Positions 55,501 to 64,000 of a DNA stretch of 64,000 bases are shown here, piece after piece. The notes under the pieces were generated by a model. That model made no database searches. It saw nothing but the letters and a program-made list of their open reading frames with translations, and had not been told where the DNA came from. The DNA comes from Nannochloropsis salina CCMP1776 (taxonomy: Eukaryota; Sar; Eustigmatophyceae; Eustigmatales; Monodopsidaceae): contig SDOX01000016.1 in the NCBI GenBank assembly GCA_004565275.1, positions 487,989-551,988 on the forward strand, given 5' to 3'. Every line of letters begins with the position of its first letter. The stretch's first letter is position 1. Both the position numbers and the translations under genes were made by a program.

Positions 55501-55753
55501 GTGGATTAATGCAAATTACTTGATCCTTCGCTCCCTCTGGCACCTTACCCGCACTGTTGGCCCTTACCAAAGTGAAGCAAAGGAGCTCTACACTAGATTA
55601 AGAGATGCCCTTCTACGTACAATTTTGGGACAGTACCAGACGACAGGCTACTTTTGGGAGCAGTATAGTGATGTTGATGGACAAGGAATGCGATGTCATC
55701 CATTCACGGGATGGACAGCGTTGGTCTTGAATATCATGGCGGAGGACTTCTAA
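52542..55753 (+). CDS. MOGS: Mannosyl-oligosaccharide glucosidase (glucosidase I, GH63)
   Basis: ER enzyme that removes the outermost glucose from Glc3Man9GlcNAc2 after glycan transfer. Three exons (52542-52721, 52898-55328, 55473-55753) join in phase into 963 residues, longer than human MOGS (837). The N-terminus is a signal or anchor (LFRILGLSLLLLHVIRAF). Matches: NATFLWGTYQPGQYFGVKSR at the start of the N-domain; RIKKYGWTQHDGRHYGRQ; catalytic-domain motifs SFFPRGFLWDEGFHQLIL (likely acid Asp in WDEGFHQ), LGWIPREIALGEQARRRIP; and near the end LWSPYGIRSLS, APYWRGYVWINANYL, GYFWEQY and HPFTGWTALVLNIM. A polar insert of about 70 residues (near 310-380) accounts for part of the extra length. 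The first donor is ambiguous between GTGAGT and GTAAAG three codons later; both keep the phase. Confidence 0.92.
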
Positions 55754-56021
55754 GGATAGGCCAACAACAACAAATTTACTAGATATTTGGACATGCGCGA
55801 ATAAACTAGGAAGTCTAGTGATGGTATCGATAATTGCGTCTACGAAGAAATAAAGAAACTCTCTTCCGTGTTTTTCATTCTCAATCGAGAATCTGGCAGC
55901 TCAAAGCTCCCAGAGTCAAACAGAAGAGCAACAGTAAATAAAAGATCGTATCTGGCGGCACAGTACACCTTTTTTTGTACACTCTCACCCAACCTTTCTT
56001 TTATGCATCAAAACAGGGTAG

Positions 56022-57719
56022 ATGAAACAATTGCCGTTGCCCTCGCTGCAGATATTTCGGCAACTTGTTGATCACGGACCAAACATTGCCACCGCTTCGT
56101 CTAAAGGCGGGTTTAATCTTACGTATTCCGAAATATTGCAAGAATCGGCACTGATCGCAGCCCGTTTGGGAAGAACAGTCATTTCGTCGCCATCCACGAG
56201 TCCTTCTACATTCCGCCCAATTGCTCTGCTAGCTCCACAAGATCACACCTTCTGTCTTGGATTTATGGGTGTCCTGCAAGCCGGAGGTGCTGTTGTACCA
56301 ATCTACTCGCGCAGTCCACAGCGTGAGATTGAATTCATCTTGCGAGATTCTGGTTGCGCCCAGGTATTATTGCATCCTCAATTTCGCTCCAATCTCACCC
56401 CCTTGCTCCGCGGATCGAAGGGTCTTGACATTGCGGTTGTAGACCTGATTCCAGGCGCAGATTTATCAGACCTCGAGAGGATAGCTGCGATGAGAATGGG
56501 AAAAGATAAGACTGCCTTGTTGGGGCATCAAAACATTGAAATCGTGGAGTGGATTGAATCGTCAGAAAATGCGGACGCTATGGTCGTCTACACAAGTGGA
56601 ACAACAGGCCGGCCGAAGGGTGTTGTCAAAACCCATGCTCAGCTCGCAGAGATGTGCAAGGGTGTGGTGAAGGCCTGGAACTACGCTCCTACCGACCGTG
56701 TCCTGGAGTTTCTCCCCCTCCACCATCTTCATGGATTACTGAACAAGTGTCTGGCAGTCTTGTGGGCTGGTGGTGTTGTCGAGTTTCTTGGATCAGCCAA
56801 CGCAAATGCCATCTGGGATCGATTGGCCGATCCTACAAAGCCGATGCTTTCCATGTTCCATGCAGTGCCCACCATTTATGCATTGATGCTCGAGGAGCTG
56901 GAATCGGGTCGAATGGACGAAGCCTCCCAGAAGCGAGCCTTGCAGCATTTGCGCCAGATGCGCCTGATTGTAAGCGGATCGGCTGCTCTTCCTCAGTGTC
57001 GCTTCTCGAAATGGGAGGCCTTGACAGGTCATCGCATATTAGAGAGGTATGGTACAACAGAGGCGGGCATGATCCTCGGCAATCCATTGACACCAGTCAG
57101 TACTCGATTTCCTGGCCACGTGGGTGCTCCTTTCCCCGGAATGGATGTTCGACTAGTAGATCCGGAGACAGAAGCGGATGTGACAAGGGAGCCGGGGAAG
57201 CAGGGAGAGGTGCGTGTCCGCTCGGAACACGGCCTCTTCAGTCGCTATCACAACCGAAGTGAAGTCACACGCAAGGCCTTCGACGAGGATAATTGGTACA
57301 AGACGGGGGATTTGGGCAAATATGACCCTGAGAAAGGGTTTAAAATTGTGGGTCGCTTATCTGCTGATATACTCAATTCTGGAGGTTACAAAATCAGTGC
57401 TCTAGAAATTGAGGCAGCAATTCAAGAGCACGAGCAAGTAGCTGAGGTTGTCGTGCTTGGAAGATGCCATTCAAAGTGGGGTGACGAGGTGGTGGCAGTG
57501 GTAAGGATTAAAGAGACTGCCATGCGTAGCGCAAATGTAAGCGGAAACCCGCTTGAAAAGCGCACCGCGCTTTTAACCACTGAAGGTCTCCACGACTTTC
57601 TGGCCAGTCGTTTGGCTTCGCACATGTTACCTCGTACAATGTATATAGTTAATTCGATACCAAAAAATGCTATGGGCAAGGTTGATAAGAGAGTATTGCT
57701 TGAACAACTAGGAAAATAA
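56022..57719 (+). CDS. Malonyl-CoA synthetase-like acyl-CoA synthetase (ACSF3-like)
   Basis: AMP-forming synthetase of the ANL superfamily. Single exon of 565 codons. Core motifs: MVVYTSGTTGRPKGVVKTH (P-loop, about 186-204), RYGTTEAGMILGNPL (about 341-355), YKTGDLGKY with the adenosine-binding Asp, GRLSADILNSGGYKISALEIE (hinge), and PKNAMGKVDKRVLLEQL with the catalytic Lys near the C-terminus. The RYGTTEAGM-PL and FPGHVGAPFPGMDVRLV blocks look most like malonyl-CoA synthetases (plant AAE13, human ACSF3), which make malonyl-CoA for mitochondrial fatty acid synthesis. No obvious presequence precedes the domain from this start, but one could lie in a missed 5' exon. Confidence 0.85.
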   Translation: MKQLPLPSLQIFRQLVDHGPNIATASSKGGFNLTYSEILQESALIAARLGRTVISSPSTSPSTFRPIALLAPQDHTFCLGFMGVLQAGGAVVPIYSRSPQREIEFILRDSGCAQVLLHPQFRSNLTPLLRGSKGLDIAVVDLIPGADLSDLERIAAMRMGKDKTALLGHQNIEIVEWIESSENADAMVVYTSGTTGRPKGVVKTHAQLAEMCKGVVKAWNYAPTDRVLEFLPLHHLHGLLNKCLAVLWAGGVVEFLGSANANAIWDRLADPTKPMLSMFHAVPTIYALMLEELESGRMDEASQKRALQHLRQMRLIVSGSAALPQCRFSKWEALTGHRILERYGTTEAGMILGNPLTPVSTRFPGHVGAPFPGMDVRLVDPETEADVTREPGKQGEVRVRSEHGLFSRYHNRSEVTRKAFDEDNWYKTGDLGKYDPEKGFKIVGRLSADILNSGGYKISALEIEAAIQEHEQVAEVVVLGRCHSKWGDEVVAVVRIKETAMRSANVSGNPLEKRTALLTTEGLHDFLASRLASHMLPRTMYIVNSIPKNAMGKVDKRVLLEQLGK

Positions 57720-58174
57720 AATGTCATGGAACTGTCTTGAACAGAGCAGGCATGCGAAATGAGGTAGTATGAATGATTTTGGTGATTTTCTTTGTCGGAG
57801 ATGCGGATGGATGAGACTGTACAAGGACACAAGCGAAAAACAGTGAATGCTACACTGCACAGTATTAGTTATATTATGGCATCTTCTCAAGTGGTCGCGG
57901 CGATTGGATAGCGTCGCTGAAAGCCTCTCTGGCCGTCAGGCTGACACTACCCGGAGCAGAAGTGGGAGAGATGAAACTGGGAGACGTGCATACAACATCG
58001 GACCCCAATTGAGTGGGGCCTCAACAATGCTTCGTATTCGTTCACATGCTGAAATTGTCAAATTTTATGATGCTTACAGTAGTTCTATTCTAGGCCACCC
58101 AGTGTAAACGCCCGCCTGTGCAGGGTATCTTCATCATTTTCCTCCTCCGTTCTACTTTCTGAGGTGTGAACAAG
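57720..58174. other. Intergenic, ACSF3-like to UTP7, no gene seen
   Basis: 455 nt between two plus-strand genes. A plus frame of 86 codons (57847-58107) is Ser/Arg-rich without features; most likely 3' UTR and promoter. Confidence 0.4.
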
Positions 58175-59878
58175 ATGAGTCCAACTAATCGAAAGAGAGG
58201 TAACGACGGCTCAAAATCGCGTTCAGAGGCATCTTGCAAGCTGGACACGACGATGGGTGGGCCGACTGAGAAGCAAGGCAAGGGCAAGCGACCCCTAGTC
58301 AACACATACCAGTCAGCTGGAACATCGTTGGAGCGCCAAAGGGACGAGAAGTCACGAGTCTTGTACGAGAATGGATTGGGCCCGAATTCAATCCATAAAT
58401 TGACGGACAAGCGACTGAAAAGCAGGCTAAAGAGAACTGAGAAGAGATACCGAGAAGCAGCCTTAGAGGCTGCGCGTTTTGATATGCTCTTGCCACATGA
58501 GGCAGGTTACCTGGAGCAAGAGGGCCTCTTGGACCAATCTTGGAAGTTGACACAACGCGATATGAAGCGCCACGTGGATTTACAGACCAGAAATCAGTTT
58601 TTCCATCTTGATTTGCCGACTTTGGGGCCTTATACGCTGGACTGGGCACGCAATGGTCGACACATTTTGTTGGGCGGACGCCAGGGACATGTCGCGGTAA
58701 TCGACTCCCTACGCATGGACGTGACACGCGAGCTTCATTTGCGGACACCCGTACGAGACTTGTCTTTTCTGCACAATGAAGGCATGTTTGCTGTGGCCCA
58801 AAAGAAGTACGTGTATCTTTACGATAATCAAGGGCTGGAGCTACACTGTCTGCGGGGCCACATTGACCCAAACCGCCTTGCATTTTTGCCCTACCATTAT
58901 TTGCTTGCCTCCGTGGGACGAGCTGGTTGGCTAAAATACCAAGATGTATCCACTGGAAAATTGGTGGCAGAGTGTAACACCAGAAAGGGCGTCTGTCTGG
59001 CTATGAGGCAAAACCCTTTCAACGCCATCCTGCATCTTGGCCACGCCTCAGGGGTGGTGTCTTTATGGAGCCCCAGCATGGCACAGTCCCTTGTTTCCAT
59101 GCTTTGCCACCGCGGTCCTGTCTCAGGCTTAGCAATCGATCGCGAAGGACGCTACATGGCGTCGGCTGGGATGGATGGGGAGGTGAAGGTCTGGGACCTT
59201 CGCCTCTACAAGCAGCTACACCACTACACTTTTACTACCGCTCCCTCCAGTATAGATATCAGTCAACGAGGCTTACTTGCTGTAGGGTTTGGCTGCCATG
59301 TGACCGTTTGGAAAGATGCTCTTGCGCGAAAGGCGCAGTCGCCTTACGTCCGTCACGACATCCCGGGGAACGCGGTGGACACGCTGCGTTTCAGACCCTT
59401 TGAGGACGTTCTTGGCATCGGGCACAAGGGCGGATACGTCTCCATGGTGGTACCGGGGGCGGGAGAGCCCAACTTTGATAGCTTAGAGGCGAACCCATTC
59501 CAGTCGCGGAAGCAGCGTCGAGAGGCGGAAGTACACGGCCTGCTGGACAAGTTGGCGCCGGAAACGATCACGTTAGACCCTCGCAGTATCGGAGCCGTGG
59601 ATCGGCAGCCCGACGAGTTGATGAAGGAGCAGCGGGATATGATGGGAGAGGCAGACCGACGTCCTGTTAAGCCCCAAAAGGAGAAAAACCGAATGCGGGG
59701 CAAAAATAAGCTCGGCAAAAAGTTGAAACGAAAGCAGATGAACGTGGTGGACGAGAAGACTTTAATTTTGAAACAAAAATTGGCTGATGCCCGGAAGGCA
59801 GATAAAGAAAAGAGAGCGGTTGAAAGTCGCAGCGAGCAAGTCGACCGGGCACCGCGTGCTCTCAAGCGTTTTTTCTAG
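58175..59878 (+). CDS. UTP7: U3 snoRNP WD40 protein UTP7 (WDR46)
   Basis: Nucleolar WD40 protein of the small-subunit processome, needed for 18S rRNA maturation. Single exon; I start at the ATG at 58175 (567 residues) rather than the GTG three codons earlier. Order: basic N-terminal tail; KLTDKRLKSRLKRTEKRYREA and LLPHEAGYLEQEG, which are hallmarks of UTP7; the propeller at about 140-420 (YTLDWARNGRHILLGGRQGHVA, VAQKKYVYLYDNQGLELHCL, LASVGRAGWLKYQDVSTGKL, MASAGMDGEVKVWDLR); then NPFQSRKQRREAEVHGLLDKL, also diagnostic. A Lys/Arg-rich tail ends the protein (KKLKRKQMNVVDEKT). Convergent with the RING gene; 112 nt lie between the two stops. Confidence 0.93.
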   Translation: MSPTNRKRGNDGSKSRSEASCKLDTTMGGPTEKQGKGKRPLVNTYQSAGTSLERQRDEKSRVLYENGLGPNSIHKLTDKRLKSRLKRTEKRYREAALEAARFDMLLPHEAGYLEQEGLLDQSWKLTQRDMKRHVDLQTRNQFFHLDLPTLGPYTLDWARNGRHILLGGRQGHVAVIDSLRMDVTRELHLRTPVRDLSFLHNEGMFAVAQKKYVYLYDNQGLELHCLRGHIDPNRLAFLPYHYLLASVGRAGWLKYQDVSTGKLVAECNTRKGVCLAMRQNPFNAILHLGHASGVVSLWSPSMAQSLVSMLCHRGPVSGLAIDREGRYMASAGMDGEVKVWDLRLYKQLHHYTFTTAPSSIDISQRGLLAVGFGCHVTVWKDALARKAQSPYVRHDIPGNAVDTLRFRPFEDVLGIGHKGGYVSMVVPGAGEPNFDSLEANPFQSRKQRREAEVHGLLDKLAPETITLDPRSIGAVDRQPDELMKEQRDMMGEADRRPVKPQKEKNRMRGKNKLGKKLKRKQMNVVDEKTLILKQKLADARKADKEKRAVESRSEQVDRAPRALKRFF

Positions 59879-59990
59879 GACTGTCGCGACTCAATGATCT
59901 CTTTTAAAAATAAGTAAAAAAATATATATATTGGATTTCTCGCAGCAAAAGAGGATCTTTTGTATTTTTTGCAAACCACTTCTACTCCTT

Positions 59991-60950
59991 TCACCCCTTT
60001 CTCACGACTTTCTTCTTTTGATAATGCAAAGTCAAAGGAGTTCCATTGCTTCCCCACACTGTTCGCTCAATAAAGTACAGAGAGTGATGTCCTGGGATAG
60101 CCTTACCCCTGCACAGCAATTCGATGTCTCCAGCGCCTGAGGAATCGACTTCCAGATTGAGCGAGGCAACCAAGACATGACACAAATGTGACACTAGAGT
60201 TCGGCGCTGTACTTTCAGATAAGGCAGTTCTAAAGGTGGGAGTGCGCTTGTAATTGAGGCGGATTTGTCCAGTACCATTTCCTCGTTGACACAATCATCA
60301 GTAAGCATGGGTAGACACAAAACAATCAAGTCCTGGTCCAGCGGGGTGTCGAGCACAGAAGTCTCCACTCGTTGCTTCGCTTGTTGCTCATTTGCAGGCC
60401 GAGAAACTCGTGGAAAAAATTGTACAGAGGGCGAAAACGGGCAGCTTAACCCTTGCTCTCGGTAAAAGGCTTCCTCCCGGCTGCGTTCATCCTCCAAAAC
60501 TTGAGGCAGAAGTTTGACCATTAAATCTTTAAGCTGGATATCAGGCCGTCCGACTGAGCTCAACTTTGCTCCTATATAATGCTGACATTTCTCGTTCGGA
60601 CACCTACTGTCCTTTTGCCGCAAGTTGCGAATTAAACAGTCCTTGCAGTAGCGGCGGAAAAGGCAGCACGTGAGCAAGTAGGGGTCTCGCAGGTAACCAG
60701 CGCAAAGATTGCAAGTCAAGAAAGGCTTCAGCAATCCAGCCCGCACAGTCCCGAATTCAGTTGGCTCATTTTCCACTCCTATCATCAACTGAGTTGTCAA
60801 AGGCGAAGTTGTCGTGGACGGCCCAGTGTTAACAGCATCATCTTTCCAATCGTCAAGGGATATCGAGCTAGTCGCGTGGCTCCGTGTCTCTGCTGCTAGT
60901 CGTCCTTGCTGCTTCATTGAAATGCATTTAAAAGGTCGACAGAGAAGCAA
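59991..60950 (-). CDS. PCGF-like RING finger protein with RAWUL domain
   Basis: Single exon of 319 codons. A RING-like zinc domain lies at about 80-120 (CNLCAGYLRDPYLLTCCLF, then YCKDC and RCPNEKC) and runs into QLKDLMVKLLPQVLEDERSREEAFYRE, which matches the region after the RING in Polycomb group RING fingers (PCGF/BMI1). The C-terminal ~90 residues fit a RAWUL ubiquitin-like fold (YLKVQRRTLVSHLCHVLVASL, ending WGSNGTPLTLHYQ). PCGF proteins pair with RING1 in PRC1 to ubiquitinate H2A. The RING is unusual: the His of the canonical CxHxxC is missing, and two Cys stand in tandem (TCCLFRRYC). That tandem Cys also recalls the RBBP6/Mpe1 finger, but the RAWUL-like end favours PCGF. A role in chromatin is inferred. 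Confidence 0.7.
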   Translation of the reverse strand: MLLCRPFKCISMKQQGRLAAETRSHATSSISLDDWKDDAVNTGPSTTTSPLTTQLMIGVENEPTEFGTVRAGLLKPFLTCNLCAGYLRDPYLLTCCLFRRYCKDCLIRNLRQKDSRCPNEKCQHYIGAKLSSVGRPDIQLKDLMVKLLPQVLEDERSREEAFYREQGLSCPFSPSVQFFPRVSRPANEQQAKQRVETSVLDTPLDQDLIVLCLPMLTDDCVNEEMVLDKSASITSALPPLELPYLKVQRRTLVSHLCHVLVASLNLEVDSSGAGDIELLCRGKAIPGHHSLYFIERTVWGSNGTPLTLHYQKKKVVRKG

Positions 60951-61008
60951 AGGTTGAAGCCTGTGTGTTGATTTAGTTTATTTTTTCTCCACATGTTTGG
61001 TATCGCTG

Positions 61009-61197
61009 TCATGACCCTTTGCCGTGGCCCAACGGGGCTTCGAGGGTCGCCTCGCTGCTTTCACCAGTCGAAGACTCTTCGGAAGTATCCCCAGGAGATG
61101 CCAGGAGGTTAGAGACTGCTGCTTTCATGACCAAAAGCTCTTTATGCACAGTATGGTAGCATACTAACTTGCGACACACATTGAGTTGAGGTTTTAC
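61009..61197 (-). CDS. Probable last exon of an unidentified minus-strand gene
   Basis: An acceptor (GTCTAG) at 61198 opens 62 codons to a TGA at 61011-61009. The peptide starts KPQLNVCRKLVCYHTVHKEL, continues LLVMKAAVSNLLASPGD as a likely helix, and ends in a Ser/Glu-rich acidic tail. Possible earlier exons lie upstream (for example a piece with FVPIRIHDFEKLVGLPC near 61395-61340), but I could not join them in phase. No family recognised. Confidence 0.3.
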   Translation of the reverse strand, partial: VKPQLNVCRKLVCYHTVHKELLVMKAAVSNLLASPGDTSEESSTGESSEATLEAPLGHGKGS

Positions 61198-61996
61198 CTA
61201 GACATATTAAACGATATGATGCCAAGCTACAGAAAGTTACGAGCTTAGGAGGTACCCTCGAGGCCGATAGAAATTTTCTATGTGGCCTATGGCCTCCTAA
61301 GGAAGAGATGGGCCGCGCATCCTCAGACACCTGAGACATGGCAAGGCAATCCGACCAGTTTTTCGAAGTCGTGGATCCGAATAGGAACGAACATGCGTTT
61401 CACTTATCGATAGGCTTGGTGTGCAGCAATAATATAATAAGGTACAAGAAAAGAAATAATGTCGCCCATGTACTGTTTGCACGGCACGTCTCTCCAAGAC
61501 AGCAAGTTGGCGACGTGTGATATGCAGAGGCCTGAGAGATCAATGAAAAACAGAAAGAAATGAAATGACAGGAAACAAAAATGAGAAAACTTTAAGTCAA
61601 GAAAAATTTAAATTTCGTGTTATGCTATATTTATATTGCAGACACACTGGGGACGTGATAATAACCATGCCAATTAAGAAACCAAAGATCAACAAAGGAT
61701 ACCAGGGTGAAGGTCAAGAAATCAAGACTTCTCATTTGTGTGCAAATCATTCGTTCCTTAATGTGGGAAAATGGCATCTGATAAAAGTTGTTGGAAGAAG
61801 ATGTGGTGCATGAGGTTGGCAGGCCTTTTCACTCGTTTTGACAGAGGTCTCAATATATTAGGTCGCAGATTACGTCATTCCCTGCCTGCCCCCATGTTTG
61901 ACTTCGCCACAGATATTGCATACTCTGCCTGTACATAGAAAATGTATCGGAAAGTGAGCTATAAGGGCCAGGCAAAAGGTATGAAAAATACCGTAA
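61198..61996. other. 800 nt with possible small exons, no defined gene
   Basis: AT-rich sequence between the BRCT gene's 3' end and the orphan exon. It may contain 5' exons of that small gene. Open frames are short on both strands. Confidence 0.35.
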
Positions 61997-64000
61997 TTAT
62001 TTTTTTTTCAAACTAGCGGTTCGACGTACCCTGTTTTTCGCCAGAGCACCCGCGTCAATACCGTCGTAAAGGAAGCGCGGCTCGACAACACGGTAGTCAT
62101 CCAGTAGGGCTCGCAGCCATGCGCCCGTCCTCTTTCTCTTCAAGGTCTCTGCTATCCATTTTTCAGCTACTGCGAGTCCTGGTTGCAACAAGACAAGTGT
62201 AGCGTCCCGCAGCGACATCGTCTGCTTACCGCCTGCGGCTACAAGCAGCCTCGCTAATATGCGATGCGACGGCGTTTCACACGGACCCACGTAAACAAGT
62301 TCCTCTGTGGCAATGTGACGACTTTCCGCATTGACACGGCGCTGAAAGCGGCTGATAATGTATCGATTCTCTGGGAGGAGCGTTTCTTTAGTGGCGCTGT
62401 CCGAAAGCCAGTCAGCGGTCACAATATGCGCTCCCGTGCAAAGAGCGAAAAGAATTTTTAGCGTACGCCGACACTCCCGCTCCTTGGGAACCAAAAGGTG
62501 TGTGAAAGTCGCAGAGGGGTCATCTGTGTGCAGCATTCTTGGCCCTAAGGAGATCCCACAGACATTGCCCCCCTCGAGAAGAAAATTCTTCTCAAGTTTT
62601 CGCGCCTCCGCGGCCAAGGTTGAGCGCACGTCGTTGTCCACACCAGAAACGGCTAACAGCATTCGGGGCTCCGGCGCATCTTCCTGTTTCTGATGTGTAC
62701 CTAGGGGAAGCTCTTCGACTTTACCCTTGTGGCGCACCTTCAAAGAAGACGAGGGAAGTGCTGAGGACGTGAATTCAGACTTCCTATTGGTAGCAGCAAC
62801 AAGCTTGGGGCGCATGCTTGCTTTCTCATCTTTGTGCGAGATACGGCTCTTCCGTGCCTGAGCTGAAGGGTCATGGCGTAGCGTTTTGTGAGGCGGTGAG
62901 GCAGATGAAGTTGACGCCATGCCTGTCTTTCCGTTCGACTGCGCGTCATTCGGATCCATAGGGGCTTCTTCACGCTGGAAAAGACACACATCACATACTT
63001 TGGCTCGCGCACGGTTCTTGAATGTGCAGCGTGCACAATGCCAGCCGTCAGAGCACATTGTAGTAAATGCCGAATCGGGCTTTCGTTTCTTTGTTTCCAC
63101 TTTCTCCTCAGGCTGAAGTTTCCTACCATTGACTTTATATGCCACGTCTTTCGAGTTTGCTATTTTCCCTTTGGTAAGACCAGAAGCTCGAGGGGCTCTC
63201 AAAGTGATATTGGCACCATCGTTCGGATCGCCAATTTGTGCTTGCATGTACCTCTTCTCCCCGTCCTCGTTCATAGGCACCAGGTTAGTATGATTTTGAT
63301 CAAGCTCTTCAGCCAGATATCTTTTAGCCACCATTATGGAACTGTGTAAGCTTGTTTTACAGTTGTCGTTGGATCCATCCACGGCAGAAAATTCATGTGA
63401 CATGCTATCCTCCCCTGTCGACTGCTGCGGCGTCGCGTGACTATTCCTGGCGAGTTCATGACCGACGCTATCATTTATACTCCGTTGATGTCGGCTGCAA
63501 GTTATAGCTTGCTCTATCTTGGGCGATAAATCTCGTTGATAACGAAGCTTTTTCGCGGCAGCCGAGGAGCGTCGTCGTCCCCGAATACGGCGACTGGCCT
63601 CCTGCTGTAAGAGGGGGTCTTTCATCTGTGATGAGCTAAAGCATTTAGCAGAAGGCGAAGGCAATCTTGCGTGCTCATTGTCCAGTGTTTCGTACGATGT
63701 CTTATTGCTGCGCCGGCGTCTTGCGGCTGAAGTGCTCGTGTATTTCTCCTTTTTCTTGAGGTTAAAGGCTGGCGGCGATGGTGCCACAGGCTCGAAGCAG
63801 GCCGTAGAGACACGTTCGCCTATAGCTTTACAAACTTCCAGCCACTCTGATGTGACCAGTCGTTTTTGCGAGGCACGCGCTTCAGCATAAATCGCATTGT
63901 CGACATTCGACGAGAGGAAGACGTGAGAGCTTGCGGCTATGCGCCTGGTTGTACTGCCGCCGAGCTCTTTGACCTGTTTCTCGACTGCAGAGCTGACGTC
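61997..64000 (-). CDS. BRCT-RanBP2 zinc finger-tandem BRCT protein (microcephalin-like), 5' truncated
   Basis: Partial gene: the frame stays open to the right window edge, giving 667 visible residues, so the start lies outside. Near the edge is the C-terminal half of a BRCT domain (VEKQVKELGGSTTRRIAASS, LVTSEWLEVCKAIGERV). A long basic, Ser-rich linker follows, then a RanBP2-type zinc finger (WHCARCTFKNRARAKVCDVC; W-x-C-x2-C-x10-C-x2-C). Two tandem BRCT domains end the protein (HLLVPKERECRRTLKILFAL, IVTADWLSDS; then ARLLVAAGGKQTMSL, YRVVEPRFLYDGI). One N-terminal plus two C-terminal BRCTs is the plan of microcephalin (MCPH1), a reader of phosphorylated H2AX in DNA damage signalling; MCPH1 has no RanBP2 finger. 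The tail ends in basic residues (NRVRRTASLKKK). Confidence 0.8.
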   Translation of the reverse strand, partial: DVSSAVEKQVKELGGSTTRRIAASSHVFLSSNVDNAIYAEARASQKRLVTSEWLEVCKAIGERVSTACFEPVAPSPPAFNLKKKEKYTSTSAARRRRSNKTSYETLDNEHARLPSPSAKCFSSSQMKDPLLQQEASRRIRGRRRSSAAAKKLRYQRDLSPKIEQAITCSRHQRSINDSVGHELARNSHATPQQSTGEDSMSHEFSAVDGSNDNCKTSLHSSIMVAKRYLAEELDQNHTNLVPMNEDGEKRYMQAQIGDPNDGANITLRAPRASGLTKGKIANSKDVAYKVNGRKLQPEEKVETKKRKPDSAFTTMCSDGWHCARCTFKNRARAKVCDVCLFQREEAPMDPNDAQSNGKTGMASTSSASPPHKTLRHDPSAQARKSRISHKDEKASMRPKLVAATNRKSEFTSSALPSSSLKVRHKGKVEELPLGTHQKQEDAPEPRMLLAVSGVDNDVRSTLAAEARKLEKNFLLEGGNVCGISLGPRMLHTDDPSATFTHLLVPKERECRRTLKILFALCTGAHIVTADWLSDSATKETLLPENRYIISRFQRRVNAESRHIATEELVYVGPCETPSHRILARLLVAAGGKQTMSLRDATLVLLQPGLAVAEKWIAETLKRKRTGAWLRALLDDYRVVEPRFLYDGIDAGALAKNRVRRTASLKKK

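Noticed and set aside
61565-61813. 82-codon plus-strand ORF
   Set aside because: Lys-rich and AT-driven with no domain; likely chance reading in an AT-rich intergenic region.

Overview
The window is nuclear DNA from a compact eukaryotic genome. Genes lie on both strands every 2-4 kb, many are uninterrupted, and the introns that occur are short GT-AG introns (about 50-300 nt). Typical eukaryotic genes are present: BUB3, UBC13, SF3B4, PRP38, ATG16, ALIX, ribophorin I, UTP7, glucosidase I. A plastid-type ABC-F protein begins with a signal peptide whose predicted cleavage is followed by Phe, as in plastid preproteins of algae with a secondary red plastid. Together with the gene density this suggests a photosynthetic stramenopile, most like a eustigmatophyte (Nannochloropsis type). 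That assignment is inference. I see no CRISPR array, prophage, rRNA, tRNA, LTR element or other virus-like element.

Layout. 0-3 kb: a membrane-anchored GH8 glycosidase (minus strand). 4-7 kb: BUB3 (minus) and UBC13/UBE2N (plus). 7.7-12.5 kb: a FemAB-like acyltransferase (minus), splicing factor SF3B4 (plus) and Misato/DML1 (minus). 13-18.5 kb: a TFIIB-like factor, a small membrane protein and ATG16. 18.5-24 kb: ALIX/BRO1 with a C-terminal UBA domain, then ribophorin I (OST1). 24-30.5 kb: a maleylacetate reductase/carboxymuconolactone decarboxylase fusion and a DEG7/Nma111 protease. 30.6-37 kb: one 2,089-residue helical-repeat protein, perhaps FOCAD/RST1-like. 37-40.7 kb: a UBE3C/UPL7-type HECT ligase whose reading frame is broken several times. 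41.4-46.3 kb: plastid ABC-F, PRP38 and a membrane protein. 47.2-55.8 kb: a YjbQ-family protein, prolyl 4-hydroxylase and ER glucosidase I. 56-64 kb: malonyl-CoA synthetase (ACSF3-like), UTP7, a PCGF-like RING/RAWUL protein and a BRCT/RanBP2-finger protein that runs off the right edge.

Several genes share processes without forming operons. SF3B4 and PRP38 act in the spliceosome. Ribophorin I and glucosidase I act in sequence on N-glycans in the ER. UBC13, the HECT ligase, the UBA-bearing ALIX and the RING protein touch ubiquitin signalling. ATG16 and ALIX act in autophagy and endosomal sorting.

The most unusual observations are: a GH8 gene in which an in-phase intron removes the only stop between two ORFs; the HECT ligase with four frame breaks and two in-frame TGA codons, one directly before the catalytic-cysteine motif; an SF3B4 whose proline-rich tail changes frame; and unusual domain combinations (ALIX-UBA, maleylacetate reductase-CMD, BRCT-RanBP2 finger-BRCT2, TFIIB with an extra zinc finger).
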